Shown in pieces: positions 22,431 to 33,486 of a DNA stretch of 64,000 nt. The DNA comes from Malaya genurostris. Lineage: Eukaryota > Arthropoda > Insecta > Diptera > Culicidae. The notes under the pieces are model-generated. The model was not told the DNA's origin. It was given only the letters and a program-made list of their open reading frames with translations, and did no database searches. The stretch lies in assembly GCF_030247185.1 (NCBI RefSeq), contig NC_080571.1, positions 39,897,502 through 39,961,501 on the forward strand, read 5' to 3'. The position numbers were made by a program, and so were the translations under genes. The first letter of the stretch is position 1. The number at the start of each line of letters is the position of its first letter.

Positions 22431-23590
22431 CTACGACACGTTTGGATGTGTTAGTGTAAATACTCGTTCTAGTCGATTTACTACTAGAATTAAACAGTAC
22501 TTCAATCCTTTTCTGATTGCGCTCACATTGCCGCTTCAGAAATTTAGTCTTTCGTTGCTCCGTTTTCAGTGCCAGATCATGTTTAATCTGTAGTTCCGCA
22601 AGTTGCTTCTCAGCTACGATTCTATCACAGACTAACAGACACGACAGTATGAGTAAATTCTTGTAAAAATAATTTTTCGTGATGCACTAGTTCCACCTAT
22701 ATTGTACTGCGCGAACTATTTACTATCGGTACACCCCTTGTGTTATGTAAAAGTTAATTTACTAGTTGGTTCCCCCTCGTTTGTCAACACCGATCAGCTG
22801 CTTGCAGGGATGCCTGATTTCATCATAATATTTGGAAATGAATCGTCACAGTAAATTATTATATTACGTTAATAATATATTAAACTTTTTAGCGATGTTG
22901 GAAGGTAACCATTTATTTTTCTCAACATTGTTCATCTAGACTATTTTTTATTGTGTTGGTAATTTTCACCCGAAATTAAGTGGCGGCAGATCAGAAGCAA
23001 GTAAATATTGCCACTAAACGGGTTCGATTTTGTATTGCGTTGAAGGATGAGAGGTAGGCACAATTTTGTATATAGTTTTGGCAATATGTATTAAATCTGT
23101 ATCCTGCATGAAATTCGCATACAAATGCAAATACATATCAATACATTACAGGTAATTCTGTATAAATGGCAACTCTGTTGGTAAATGAAAAAAATAAACA
23201 CAGTCTAGATGACAGACAGGATGTTTTTGATAGGGTAACGTGGCGCCATCATAACACATGTGAGTACTGTCCCAAATAATGGAATATTCGAAATGACAGT
23301 TAAAATGATTGAAGAATCTAATTTGAGTGTCCTGTCTGTTAGTCTGTGATTCTATCTCGTTCAATGGATGTTTGCATTTCAACCTCTTCATTGTTCCAGT
23401 TCCAAGAATTTAATTTTTTTTTGTCAGTTCTGTTGCTTCCTGGTGGACGACTTTCACTCGAACGTAAGCCAGATTTTGAAACTTCTTTGATTATATCAAA
23501 GTCAACGAAATATTTTTCCTGTTTTTCGGCTAGTTCATGTGAACTTCTCCCTCCTAACTGCGTATTCTGATTTTGTGGAGTACGAAACAT
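22431..23590 (-). pseudogene. unrecognised coiled-coil ORF, interrupted by a MITE
   Basis: On the minus strand the ORF opens at 23590 (MFRTPQNQNTQLGGRSSHEL...) and runs to EVEMQTSIERDRI, where the 721-bp MITE is inserted. Beyond the MITE the frame resumes with VAEKQLAELQIKHDLALKTE...KRQCERNQKRIEVLF and ends at a stop near 22430. The second part is Lys/Glu/Gln-rich and probably coiled coil. I do not recognise the protein. It could be a gag-like ORF of a retroelement, or a small host or domesticated gene. The insertion within the frame shows that it is no longer intact. Confidence 0.5.
22627..23347 (+). mobile_element. 721-bp MITE with 9-bp target duplication, copy 2
   Basis: The ends and interior match 20599-21315 throughout, with small differences. 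It starts ACAGACTAACAGACACGACA and ends GTCCTGTCTGTTAGTCTGT. The flanks are a perfect 9-bp duplication, GATTCTATC, at 22618-22626 and 23348-23356. It lies in the same orientation as copy 1, about 1.3 kb away, and also interrupts an open frame. Confidence 0.88.
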
Positions 23591-25611
23591 AGTTGTGTGC
23601 TTTCAACAACAAAACTATCCAAATGTTTTAGTATCGCTCCTCGAGTTTTCCTACTAGAACGTCTTAGCTGCGTTTCCACCCAGCGCTTGTTCATAACCTG
23701 GTAGAGAGAAGGGCCGAAATGTAACGATATTTCCACGCTTCAGTCCCAAATTCATCAGTTTCCTAAATTGAGAAGTTTGAATTGCTATATATCACAACGA
23801 TGCCATTTCTCGAAAAATAACTATAACGGAACATATAAAAAAATTACTAATTTTATTCCAATCATTCGCACAAACGTCATATTGTATAAAAATATGGCTT
23901 ATAAGTAGTCGATTTTTTTCACTTATTTCTGCTCGAGTCCTGTGATTTGCTTATTTGTTTCCACAGGAACATTTTCGCGAGATAACGAAACAGCTTTGGT
24001 TGCACGTAATGTTTGAGTAAAGCTCGCACTGCTTGTAGTGTTGTCAACAACTCCCACGAAGATTCTTGCCAGCACTTTAATCAAAACTTTTTTATTATAT
24101 GCTTGGCACTTAGTATTTTCGCAATTGTCAGGAAATAGAAGGGTTATTGAGAAAACAAATATACATCAATACAGTGACACTTCAAACTGGCATGTTATGA
24201 CATTGATCTCTGTCGTAAAGCTACACACTTTAGACTTATATTCGAAGCATTCGATATCAACACATTTTATTTGTATGTGGTAAAATTTTAATCACAAATG
24301 ATGCATACTTGAAAAGTTAGTGACTCTAGAGCTTGAAACGACGACACGACCAGGCACTCCGAAGAAAAATCTGCATTAAAACTGTTCGCTAACGATTTAC
24401 TGCCAGTTACCACAAATCTAGCGACCCCTTGTAAATGATAAAAATAATCTTTCCGAGCAACACTGTTTAAGTTGCTATGGACTAGTTACCAAGGAACCCC
24501 AAAACAAATAAACATGTTTTGAAAGCGGTGGAATAGTTCTATTAGTGTTAAACTTTTCCCAAATTAAGCAGAAATGCATTTAAATGAACTCGATTTTCGG
24601 AATTTAATCGAAACTATGGATGAAACATCATAAATATGCATTTATTGATTAAACTATATGTATAAATACTCAGAATCCGAAGTCATCGGATAGGGAGATA
24701 CAGAATTGTTGTCGTGATGTTAGGATTCATAACAAATGGTCACTAAATTCCCTGCACTCAATATCATCTGTAGATCTTCCGTAGTTGTATCATACTGTCA
24801 CTCTCGAGAGCCGCGAAAGAAAGAGCCGAAAAAAAATCACTATTTGATGTTACCTTTCCTCCAGTAACGGAAAACTTGCTAAGATGCAGTTTTTCTCGCT
24901 CTTGTGGCCGGTATATGTATGTTTTGAAACAATTACCATTACAGTAGTATCGGTGTAATATGCCGGTATCAAAATTGTTTTGTGTCGGTTGATTGCGCAG
25001 CAGTGGAAACAGTATTTCACCTTATTGGCCAAGGTTATTCAAGGATTACTAGTGGAATTCCACAAAGAAATCATTTTACCGTACGTTATGTAGGTACCGC
25101 AGAGCACTAGCCTCGCTCGGCTCGTTGTCGGTCATTTCCATGTCTTCTTCGTTGGTTTGCGCTGAGCTGTTATCACACAACGGTTTCAAGTCAGCAGTGA
25201 GTTATTCATCCCAATGTCCCTAAGACTGAACTTTGAGCTTGGCATTATAAAAGACATAACTCATACTCCTCAATTTTTACATTCCGCTCGAGGTAGGTAA
25301 ATCCACTAAAATGTTCCGTAATATAATAACCGATCGGAAACTTATTTTGTTTACATTCATCTTGCCTTCGATATGCAGTAACCAAGGTTATGGTGACTGT
25401 TATTCAAAATCAATAATATATCAACTTGTGCTGCCAGTTTAAAAAAATTCACTAGCGTTTTCGATTTGACATTTCCAGTTACTGAGGGGTAGTTAAATTT
25501 ACGATACAGTTTTGATAGACGAGTGGCAGGTCGTGTCGTCGCTTGAAATGTATTTATAGAAACACATGTTAAAAAAGTCACAATTCTTAGCAGTGTACAA
25601 AACTCTATTTT
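23591..25611. other. intergenic, dispersed repeat blocks, no gene confirmed
   Basis: Blocks near 24335-24430 and 25484-25552 are inverted relatives of each other and of 21715-21790. A 60-codon minus ORF at 24850-25032 begins MANKVKYCFHCCAINRHK, with a C-x2-CC pattern, and ends against a GTAACA. It might be a lone zinc-binding exon, but the rest of the expected motif is absent. Confidence 0.4.
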
Positions 25612-25671
25612 TCCGCAGTGTATGAATGTGAAATTTGTTTTTTTTTCTCAGTGTAAGACTGAACCCAGCAT

Positions 25672-26324
25672 CAGGGATGTCAGGTTCACCAGCCCCCTGC
25701 TATGACGTCATGAAACTGTGGCCAGCATCATTCTGCAAAAACCAAAACAATGATGAAGATTGGCTAACAAAAAAAATTATATTACAAACTACTTGTTTAT
25801 TCAGTACCCTTTACCGCACTTCCCCGCAAATTATCGATCAGAATATCATCACTACGATAAGGAAATTAAGATTTTACTCGATTTGAAATGCTCGAATGTT
25901 TGTTTACCGTACTCTGAGCGCTCTGATTGCCCACCAAATGCCCCAGATGTTGGCTACGATATCACTTGCTGCAGCGCCCTATCGTTGCCACCGGGCTGAG
26001 GTTCACAGATTAATCTGTGTTTCACAGATTTTGAGTTTTGTGCACAGATTTTAAAACTGACACAGATTTTAACAGATTTCTGAAAATGATCACAGATTTT
26101 CACAGATTCTTGAATAAATGAAAGATTTTCACAGATTTTGGAAATGGAGTACAGTTTAGCACCAAAAAGTACACAGTGGTTGAGGAAAAAGGAACAGAGC
26201 GCTGCTCAAATAGTACCAAATTTGTTTTTGAACTGCAATTGGGGTACGGAAAACGGTCACAGATTTTCACAGACAGGTTTTGGGTTTCAACACAGATTTT
26301 TGAAAAAATGACCTGGCATCTCTG
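25672..26324 (+). mobile_element. 653-bp hAT-like nonautonomous element, 8-bp duplication
   Basis: The ends are CAGGGATGTCAGGT and, inverted, CAGAGATGCCAGGT. A perfect 8-bp duplication CCCAGCAT flanks it (25664-25671 and 26325-26332). About nine CACAGATT(TT) motifs are crowded into the right half (26008-26310). Ends of CAGRG type plus 8-bp duplications fit hAT. It encodes no transposase. The host sequence is the dispersed repeat also found at 9032-9200. Confidence 0.82.
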
Positions 26325-26549
26325 CCCAGCATCAATACACACTGCATCGGTGTGCGTAACAGAGACGTCAAATAGCTTAATAATTTATCGGTATCTCCGA
26401 TTTTGTTATGCACATACTACCGGTGTTTCGAAATATTTTTAGAACGGTTAAAACTTTTAAAGGTGCTCAATACAAATTACCTCGGTTTATCAAATCACGA
26501 TACCAATTTTGTTTCATTTCTAGGCTTCACAAACCCCCACTACTGCACG

Positions 26550-26921
26550 ATGGTAGACGCAAAACTGGAAGCGGTGCCGTTGGTGGAAATCGACGAAGGC
26601 ATCTTCAAGTACGTACTGATCAAGGTCTACGGTCGAGAAAAGGCAGATGGAAGTGAACCGAGCAAAAACATTGTACGCGGTTTTGCTCGAGCGCAGTGGC
26701 ACTCCGATATCTACGAGGAAGTAAGCGGGGCACTGGCGGGACTAGGGCTCGAAACGGAATGTCTTGGCGGGGGTCGCATCGAGCACCGGCCAGACGAGAA
26801 ACTGATCAAGGTCTACGGGTACTCGCAGGGTTACGGCAAAGCGGATCACCAGGAAACGAGACGCATTCTGTTGACCCAATATGGTAGCTTCCAAATTGAA
26901 ACGTCAGATGAAGGTTATTAG
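26550..26921 (+). CDS. janA: 14-kDa phosphohistidine phosphatase / janus-A
   Basis: This small cytosolic enzyme removes phosphate from protein histidines; in flies the relatives are the janus genes. The 123-residue product (human PHPT1 is 125) starts MVDAKLEAVPLVEIDEGIFK. The active-site His is His51 in RAQWHSDIYEEVSG. The core CLGGGRIEHRPDEKLIKVYG and the C-terminal SDEGY close the fold as in the family. A TTTCTAG acceptor at 26517-26523 sits 26 bp upstream of the ATG, so a 5' exon exists that I could not place. If that exon is coding, the protein would be longer. Its 3' end faces the 3' end of Hsc70, 360 bp away. Confidence 0.93.
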   Translation: MVDAKLEAVPLVEIDEGIFKYVLIKVYGREKADGSEPSKNIVRGFARAQWHSDIYEEVSGALAGLGLETECLGGGRIEHRPDEKLIKVYGYSQGYGKADHQETRRILLTQYGSFQIETSDEGY

Positions 26922-27281
26922 TTGTTATTGTCAACAAAAGTTATCGGTAGTATATTTGAAATACATTCTTCCGGGTTTTAATTTTCAATACACTGCTATA
27001 TTTATGAATATTGAATGTTGTTGACACGATTGCAAGCCGAAACTCTCCCCAATTATACTAAGATTAATGAATTTGTTTCAGGAAAAAATCCTTGACATAA
27101 AAAAAGTTTTTTTCGTTATTCCAATCGTTTTTGCAATATTCTCCTAACGAAGCGGATATTTTATTCTACTATTAAAGAACCGGAATGTTTCGGATTTTTC
27201 ATGATGAAAAAAAATTATTTTCTGTATCAACTCATTTTGGAGTGTTTTATTTCTCTTAAAATGTGAACGTTATGAAGGCAT
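26922..27281. other. intergenic between janA and Hsc70 3' ends
   Basis: AT-rich. It contains the Hsc70 polyadenylation hexamer (AATAAA on the minus strand at 27246-27251, 31 bp past the stop). No further gene was seen. Confidence 0.6.
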
Positions 27282-29243
27282 TTAATCAACTTCCTCGATA
27301 GTTGGTCCGGATCCGGTACCAGCTCCTGCGCCAGGGGCAGCACCGCCAGCTCCCGGAGCACCACCTGGGAATCCAGGCATGCCACCGGGGGCACCGCCAG
27401 CACTCTGGTACAGTTTGGTAATGATTGGGTTGCAGACGGATTCCAGCTCCTTCTGTCGGTGCTCGTATTCTTCCTTCTCCGCCAGTTGATTAGCATCCAA
27501 CCACTTGATGGTGTCGTTGCACTTATCCATGATGAGGGTCTTGTCGCTGTCGCTGATTTTGTCCTTCAGCTTGTCGTCTTCCATGGTTGCCTTCATGTTG
27601 AAGCAGTACGATTCCAGAGCGTTCTTGGCGGAAATGGTTTCCTTTTGCTTCTCGTCCTCCGTTCGGTACTTCTCCGCTTCATTCACCATTCGCTCAATGT
27701 CCTCTTTGCTCAGACGACCCTTGTCGTTGGTGATGGTGATCTTGTTCTCCTTGTTCGTAGATTTTTCCAATGCTGTTACATTCAGAATACCGTTAGCATC
27801 GATATCGAAGGTAACTTCAATCTGGGGAACGCCACGTGGTGCTGGGGGAATGCCAGAAAGTTCGAACTTTCCGAGCAAATTATTGTCCTTAGTCATGGCA
27901 CGTTCACCTTCGAACACCTGAATCAGTACACCAGGCTGATTGTCCGAGTAGGTGGTGAAGGTTTGGGTTTGCTTGGTAGGAATGGTAGTGTTACGCTTGA
28001 TCAGAACGCTCATCACACCTCCAGCGGTTTCGATACCGAGCGACAGTGGAGTGACATCGAGCAGCAGTAGATCTTGTACTTCCTCGGACTTGTCACCGTG
28101 CAAAATAGCTGCCTGAACGGCAGCACCATAAGCAACGGCCTCATCGGGATTAATCGACTTGTTCAGTTCCTTGCCATTGAAGAAGTCCTGAAGCAACTTC
28201 TGTACCTTCGGGATACGGGTCGATCCACCGACCAAGACAATATCGTGAATGCCTGCTTTGTCCATCTTAGCATCTCGGATGGCCTTCTCAACCGGTTCCA
28301 TGGTGGAACGGAACAAATCCGAGTTCAGTTCCTCGAAACGGGCACGGGTGATCGAGGTGTAGAAATCGGTACCCTCGAACAGTGAATCAATCTCAATGCT
28401 TGCCTGAGTCGATGACGACAGAGTACGTTTCGCCCGCTCGCAAGCCGTTCGTAGACGACGCAAGGCACGCTTGTTGGTTGACAGATCCTTCTTGTGCTTA
28501 CGCTTGAATTCCGTAGCAAAGTGATTCACCAGACGATTGTCGAAGTCCTCACCACCAAGATGAGTATCACCAGCGGTGGACTTGACTTCGAAGATACCAT
28601 CGTCGATCGACAGAATGGACACATCGAAGGTACCGCCGCCCAAGTCAAAGATCAACACGTTCCGCTCGCCGGCTGTTTTCTTATCGAGACCATAAGCGAT
28701 GGCAGCGGCGGTCGGTTCGTTGATGATACGCAGCACGTTCAAACCGGAAATCGTTCCGGCATCCTTGGTGGCCTGACGCTGCGAATCATTGAAGTAAGCA
28801 GGCACAGTGATGACGGCATTTGTCACCGTCTTACCCAGATAGGCTTCAGCGGTTTCCTTCATTTTGGTCAGCACCATGGAACTGATTTCCTCCGGGAAGA
28901 AGTTCTTTGTTTCGCCCTTGTATTCAACTTGAATCTTTGGCTTACCCTCGACCGAGATCACATCGAATGGCCAGTGTTTCATGTCGGCCTGTACGGTCGG
29001 ATCATCGAACTTGCGTCCAATCAGACGCTTGGCGTCGAAGATTGTGTTGGTCGGGTTCATTGCAACTTGATTCTTGGCAGCATCGCCGATCAGACGCTCT
29101 GTGTCGGTGAACGCCACGTAGGACGGTGTCGTCCGGTTACCCTGGTCGTTGGCGATGATTTCGACCTTGCCATGCTGGAAAACTCCAACACAACTGTAGG
29201 TGGTGCCGAGATCGATTCCGACTGCTGGTGCTTTGGCTGCCAT
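27282..29243 (-). CDS. Hsc70-4: cytosolic heat shock cognate 70 (Hsc70-4 type)
   Basis: This ATP-dependent chaperone folds and protects cytosolic proteins and uncoats clathrin vesicles. The 653-residue product has the full domain order: nucleotide-binding domain with IDLGTTYS, IFDLGGGTFDVS and VLVGGSTRIPK signatures, substrate-binding domain, lid, then a Gly/Ala/Pro-rich tail (PGGMPGFPGGAPGAGG) and terminal EEVD, which marks cytosolic forms and binds TPR co-chaperones. The start is set at MAAKAPAVG (29243) because the preceding bases TTTATTGCAG are a splice acceptor; the ATG six bases upstream is intronic. The coding region has no intron, but the 5' UTR does, which suits a constitutive cognate gene more than a strictly inducible Hsp70. 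GC-rich codon choice at third positions differs from surrounding DNA, as for a highly expressed gene. Long antisense ORFs here are by-products of that bias. Confidence 0.96.
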   Translation of the reverse strand: MAAKAPAVGIDLGTTYSCVGVFQHGKVEIIANDQGNRTTPSYVAFTDTERLIGDAAKNQVAMNPTNTIFDAKRLIGRKFDDPTVQADMKHWPFDVISVEGKPKIQVEYKGETKNFFPEEISSMVLTKMKETAEAYLGKTVTNAVITVPAYFNDSQRQATKDAGTISGLNVLRIINEPTAAAIAYGLDKKTAGERNVLIFDLGGGTFDVSILSIDDGIFEVKSTAGDTHLGGEDFDNRLVNHFATEFKRKHKKDLSTNKRALRRLRTACERAKRTLSSSTQASIEIDSLFEGTDFYTSITRARFEELNSDLFRSTMEPVEKAIRDAKMDKAGIHDIVLVGGSTRIPKVQKLLQDFFNGKELNKSINPDEAVAYGAAVQAAILHGDKSEEVQDLLLLDVTPLSLGIETAGGVMSVLIKRNTTIPTKQTQTFTTYSDNQPGVLIQVFEGERAMTKDNNLLGKFELSGIPPAPRGVPQIEVTFDIDANGILNVTALEKSTNKENKITITNDKGRLSKEDIERMVNEAEKYRTEDEKQKETISAKNALESYCFNMKATMEDDKLKDKISDSDKTLIMDKCNDTIKWLDANQLAEKEEYEHRQKELESVCNPIITKLYQSAGGAPGGMPGFPGGAPGAGGAAPGAGAGTGSGPTIEEVD

Positions 29244-30377
29244 CTGCAATAAAGTAAAACAATGCTTAGATTTCAGTCAAGTCCGGTAATCAAAACCGTA
29301 TAATTACTCATTCATGAAATGATGATGAAATATGTTTGCATTTTCAATTAAATAAAAAATAACATCCCGAAAACGGTTGTGAATTGCCCACATTCAAAAT
29401 AGTTACATCATGCATTTTATGGTAAATCCGAATTATTTCATTGAAAAGCCGGAACTAAAATACACGTGATTTCGCTGTTGCGTAACCTTAGAGAATCGTA
29501 AAATCTTTTCACTATATTCAGCTTATCAACCGAACATGTTCTTAAAGATTACTATCCCGGACACGTGTATCCATAGCACATATTGTTACAAGCTGTAACT
29601 ATCGAGTGAACGTAGTGAAGGATAAACAGACAAAGCATTTTCTGGTTGCATATAACCCTCATTACCAGCTTACAACTTCAATACACATTTGCAAATGCAG
29701 TACAACTTGGTTATATACGGATACACACACTTCTGCAAAACTACTGCATCACCAGACACACCAGCGGCTATCATATTACACACTCCTCCCTAGTTACCGG
29801 AAATCGTACCATCAGATTATAAATTTCGATAGCAGGCTCTGCTACGTACATGGACAAGTCATGTTTCTAGACGATTCTCCATAAATGGAAGTCACCAAAG
29901 AAGTTGGCATGCACATTTACTAGATGCAACACGTTGTATGACAAATCGCGAGACAAAGCCCATTATTTCAAGAAATGTGAATCATTCAAAAGAAACATTC
30001 TAAATGGGAATCGGGTTACTGATTTTCAAGTTACAATTTTCATCTATAATCTAGATTGAGGTTAAGTGCCAAGTATTGATTCGTCCAGTTTGTTCTGGAA
30101 CATGCGCTTTGCAGGAAACACGTTTTTCTAATGTCAAAAAAAAGGTTCCCAATTTCGATTGAAATCACGATCAACGCTAAAATTAGTTGATAAAGCTTTT
30201 CAATAAAACCATAAAGAGAAAAAAAATAGAACATTGCATAAGAAAATTTCCACTGGAAGGCCATCTTGTTTCCATGTGGGAGTTGTTACAAATGAATCAT
30301 CCACACACCCGATCACGAGCAACCATTCGCACCAAGATGTAAATTATCATGTAATTACCCAAAACCATTTCACTTAC
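29244..30377 (-). other. Hsc70 5'-UTR intron
   Basis: The minus-strand donor AAAG|GTAAGTG lies at about 30378/30377, and the acceptor TTGCAG directly abuts the start codon at 29243. The intron is about 1.13 kb, AT-rich, and contains no recognisable gene. A 5'-UTR intron in this position is known for insect Hsc70-4 genes. Confidence 0.8.
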
Positions 30378-30534
30378 CTTTGTTCTATTCGATAAATTTG
30401 ATGAAACTTGAACACTTTTTTACACTAGAAAGAACTACTTTCTTCTGCTTAGTTTGCTGTACTTCAACTCTTGGACTAACGATTGGTTACTCTCACTACG
30501 CCACAGGAACTAGCGTGTAACTACTTTAAATGCT

Positions 30535-30606
30535 GTTCAGTGAATGCGAGCGGGCGGCTGGCGAACTCAAATATTTATAAAGTACCATTTTGTTCCAGAT
30601 GGTTCC
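30535..30606 (-). promoter_or_regulatory. Hsc70 core promoter with heat-shock-element-like site
   Basis: On the minus strand, TTATAAATAT at about 30571-30580 is a TATA box. An initiator-like TTCACTG at 30538-30544 lies about 32-38 bp downstream. Just upstream of the TATA box, GAACCATCTGGAA (30593-30605) gives three alternating 5-bp units of the GAAnnTTCnnGAA type, with the middle unit ATC in place of TTC. This suggests some heat responsiveness besides basal expression. Confidence 0.6.
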
Positions 30607-31759
30607 ACGGGCAACGGCGCGCTTTTGGCAGTGTTGCCACCAGAAATATGCATATGGAAGAGAGAAAATATCCAATAAGATTTCGGTACATTGAGACATG
30701 CCTTATATATTTGTTATCAATTTTCGCAGTATTTATCAACCTATCTATTAAAAAACTTCAATTCTGCTTTTTATCTCCAACAATTGAAACATTCTTTGCA
30801 ATATAGGTATAATAATTAGCTCTTCCATAATAAGAACTTATGAAATATGAATAAATTAGGAATCCTTCCTAGCATTCACTACTGCCTTCAATACGCTTCA
30901 AGTAACAAAACTATAATATTGCAACTAAAATTATGTGTCAAAATACGGATTAAATAAATATCTGGTACACACTACAACACGGCAACACTGATGACGAATG
31001 CAGCTGCATTGTATGATGTAAGTAGTAGTTGTGTTATAATCGTGCCGGTATAAGTATCTGCGAAGGTATGTGTGTGATGCCAAATAAAATTGGGGCAAAA
31101 TGCAAATGTGTAGAATGGCACTCATTTTTATTCTCGCAAAACGGAGTCACTCTCTGTTGCACTTGAAGACAGCGTTGCCAGTGTTCAGAGAATTTTTGGA
31201 ACTAGATTCATCTGGACTCTTCCAGATCTTTTTCATTAGCGGCCCTTACACGAGTCATTAAAAAATCAAATAACCAAGCAACCAAAAGTTCCACAATTAC
31301 TTAAAATATCCACTTTCTTGCTTCTTCAAAGTATACGTTTTTCTTGCTGCTTAAAAATATCTGAATGAACTTTCTCACTGCTTAAGAAAACACGTGGTAA
31401 TTTTTGACATTTCGTAATATTGAACGTAATAGAGTACGCGTGGTACTTTTGGCAACTTTTGGCAAGTACAGAACAAGTTCCGCGTGTACTTTTTCGAAAC
31501 ATAGAAGCTGAATAATATATTCAAAAGTAACTTAGCCAAAATCTAAATCATTTCCTTTTATCCGAAATTTTGCTTAGTTAGATAGTGTAGAACAAATTCT
31601 TAGTCCATGTATTGACAATAATATTGTCTCGTGTAAGAGTCGCTTAAGAAGATTTTGAGTTTATTTCGTAATGAAAGGAACTCAGAGCAATTTGTCCTTT
31701 GGTATCAAATTCTCCAGAATAAGGACCCTTACACATACAAATATAACGTTGGTTAATTT
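30607..31759. other. intergenic upstream of Hsc70
   Basis: No gene recognised. AT-rich with short random ORFs. The far end merges with the 5' terminus of a Tc1/mariner relic at about 31760. Confidence 0.4.
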
Positions 31760-32590
31760 AAAGACTGTCCCAGAAAGTATGGACGCAACCAAAAACCGCT
31801 GCCATTTCGCAATGGTTCAGAATCTGTCAATATGGCTGCGCCCTGTTGTTTACACTCTTCTCTAACCACTTGTGCAGTTGTTTATTCGTTTCATTAGTTT
31901 GTTTCGAAATGCGTGGACTTTCAGCAGAACAACGTCGAAAAATTGTGTACAAATGGTGCACAGAACGCTGACTGTCACTGAGAAAGATAAAACAAAATGG
32001 AAGGAGTAAGTGAAAAAGCCGTGCGAAATGCAATCAGGAAGTTCGGTGAGGATAACACCTTTGAGGATAAACCGAAAACGGGTCGAAAAAAGGCTCCTGC
32101 TAACCCTCAGTTGGATAAACGTATACTGAAGGCGTTCGAGCAAAAGAAGGAGGTTTCAGTTCGGGATGTGGCCAAAAAAGTGGCACTTCGAAGTCAAATG
32201 TTATTTAAAGAACGTTTGAATCTTCGAACCTATAAGAAGCAGAAACAACCAAAACGTAGTCCGAAACAAGAAGCATCGTTCAGGCCGAGGGTTCGAAAGC
32301 TGTACAATAGGATTCTTGAAGGAAATTTTAACTGCAAAATCATGGACGACAAAACCTACGTGAAACTCGATTACAAATCCTTGCCGGGACCAAAATATTA
32401 TACGGTGCGTGAAGAGCAAGTGTTGAACCAGTCCGAGTCATCGATTGAAGTCGAAAAATTTGGTAAGAAAGCTATGGTCTGGCAATCAATTTGTAGCTGC
32501 GGTAAGATTTCGAAACCCTTCATCCCCACTGCTTCAATGAACAGCGAAATATAAATCAAGGAATGTTTACAAAAACGACTTCGACAGCTT
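31760..32590 (+). pseudogene. Tc1/mariner-superfamily transposase relic
   Basis: The terminus-like ACTGTCCCAGAAAGTATGGA starts at about 31762. The coding trace begins MRGLSAEQRRKIV at 31909, meets a stop, then continues in another frame (31997-32554) with EKAVRNAIRKFGE, a Lys-rich linker, RDVAKKV, then the catalytic start IMDDKTYVKLDYKSLPG and KAMVWQSICSCGKISK. The trace ends near KECLQKRL (about 32573) without the remaining catalytic residues or a 3' terminus. It is thus a frameshifted, 3'-truncated copy from a lineage different from the two mariner relics near the start of the window. Confidence 0.75.
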
Positions 32591-33486
32591 TCATTGGTGT
32601 TTTTTTTTGCAGAGTAAGAACTATCAAATTAAGAGCAGAAAACTTTTATTTGGAAAGTGATTCTTCATTGAGTGTAAAATACTATTCTTTTCTATTGAGA
32701 GCAAGTTTTTGTTAGAACGATAGTGTGCTCGTATTAATACGAAAACTATCTGCATTTGATACAAGGAGAAGAAGCTTTCAAAATAAAAGGCTTTTCTTTG
32801 AAAATAAATTTATAACAAAATAAGGTTGAAGTATTTTGTGATACTAGTTATCAAATTACACTTACAAGTATATTTTAGAGTTAGTGTGTTGGTAGTCTAT
32901 TTCCAATCGTCAGACAATTTAAGTACGATTCAGACGGTCACCGTCAAGTGTAAAAACTGATGATATTTAGTGAAATCATGCTACGTTTATATGAAATACA
33001 CTTAAAAACGACCAGATGTATCGTTACCTCTAGATTCTTTATGCATTTCATGTGAATGTCACATTGTTTTCCACATAGATTTCAATTGAAACAGAGTTGA
33101 CCGATTCAAGTATTTTGCACATACTTTTGTGCTGTACTCATTCCCACTAGAAACACACATGTAGTTCGATTTAATAGCAAAACACATCACATCCAAAGGA
33201 AAAACACATCAAAGCTAAATGAAAAAAAAATCTAATCTTGCATCTTAGTGAATTTGCACATGAAATCTTGAAACAAATCGCTTTGGTTATGTATTGATAT
33301 GAAAAAGCATATTAAATTGAAGTGTAGTTTACATATGAATCGATCGTGCAAAATTTTATCAGTGTTGACAGATACTTATCCGGTTCGACCACTATTTGAT
33401 AGGAAACATTTTTAAAATTTGGGCCAGTTTTCGTAAGTGCAAACAGAACAGAACCATCTTCCGGATCTAGCAGTGTCGCTTTTGAC
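32591..33486. other. intergenic, no gene recognised
   Basis: AT-rich DNA with no recognisable ORF or clear repeat ends. A TTTTTTTTTTGCAG near 32606-32616 looks like an acceptor but has no coding sequence behind it. Confidence 0.4.

Noticed and set aside
24850..25032. Possible zinc-finger (THAP-like) exon MANKVKYCFHCC...
   Set aside because: Only one C-x2-C pair is present. The later Cys/His and the conserved aromatic residues of THAP are not seen, so I do not call it.
29244..29249. Upstream ATG giving Hsc70 an extra Met-Gln
   Set aside because: The bases between that ATG and MAAKAPAVG are the TGCAG splice acceptor of the 5'-UTR intron.
28494..29252. 252-codon plus-strand ORF opposite Hsc70
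   Set aside because: It is the antisense of a highly biased coding sequence. Long antisense ORFs are a known artefact in Hsp70 genes, and the translation shows no domain. The same applies to 27459-28070, 27505-27921 and 28074-28385.
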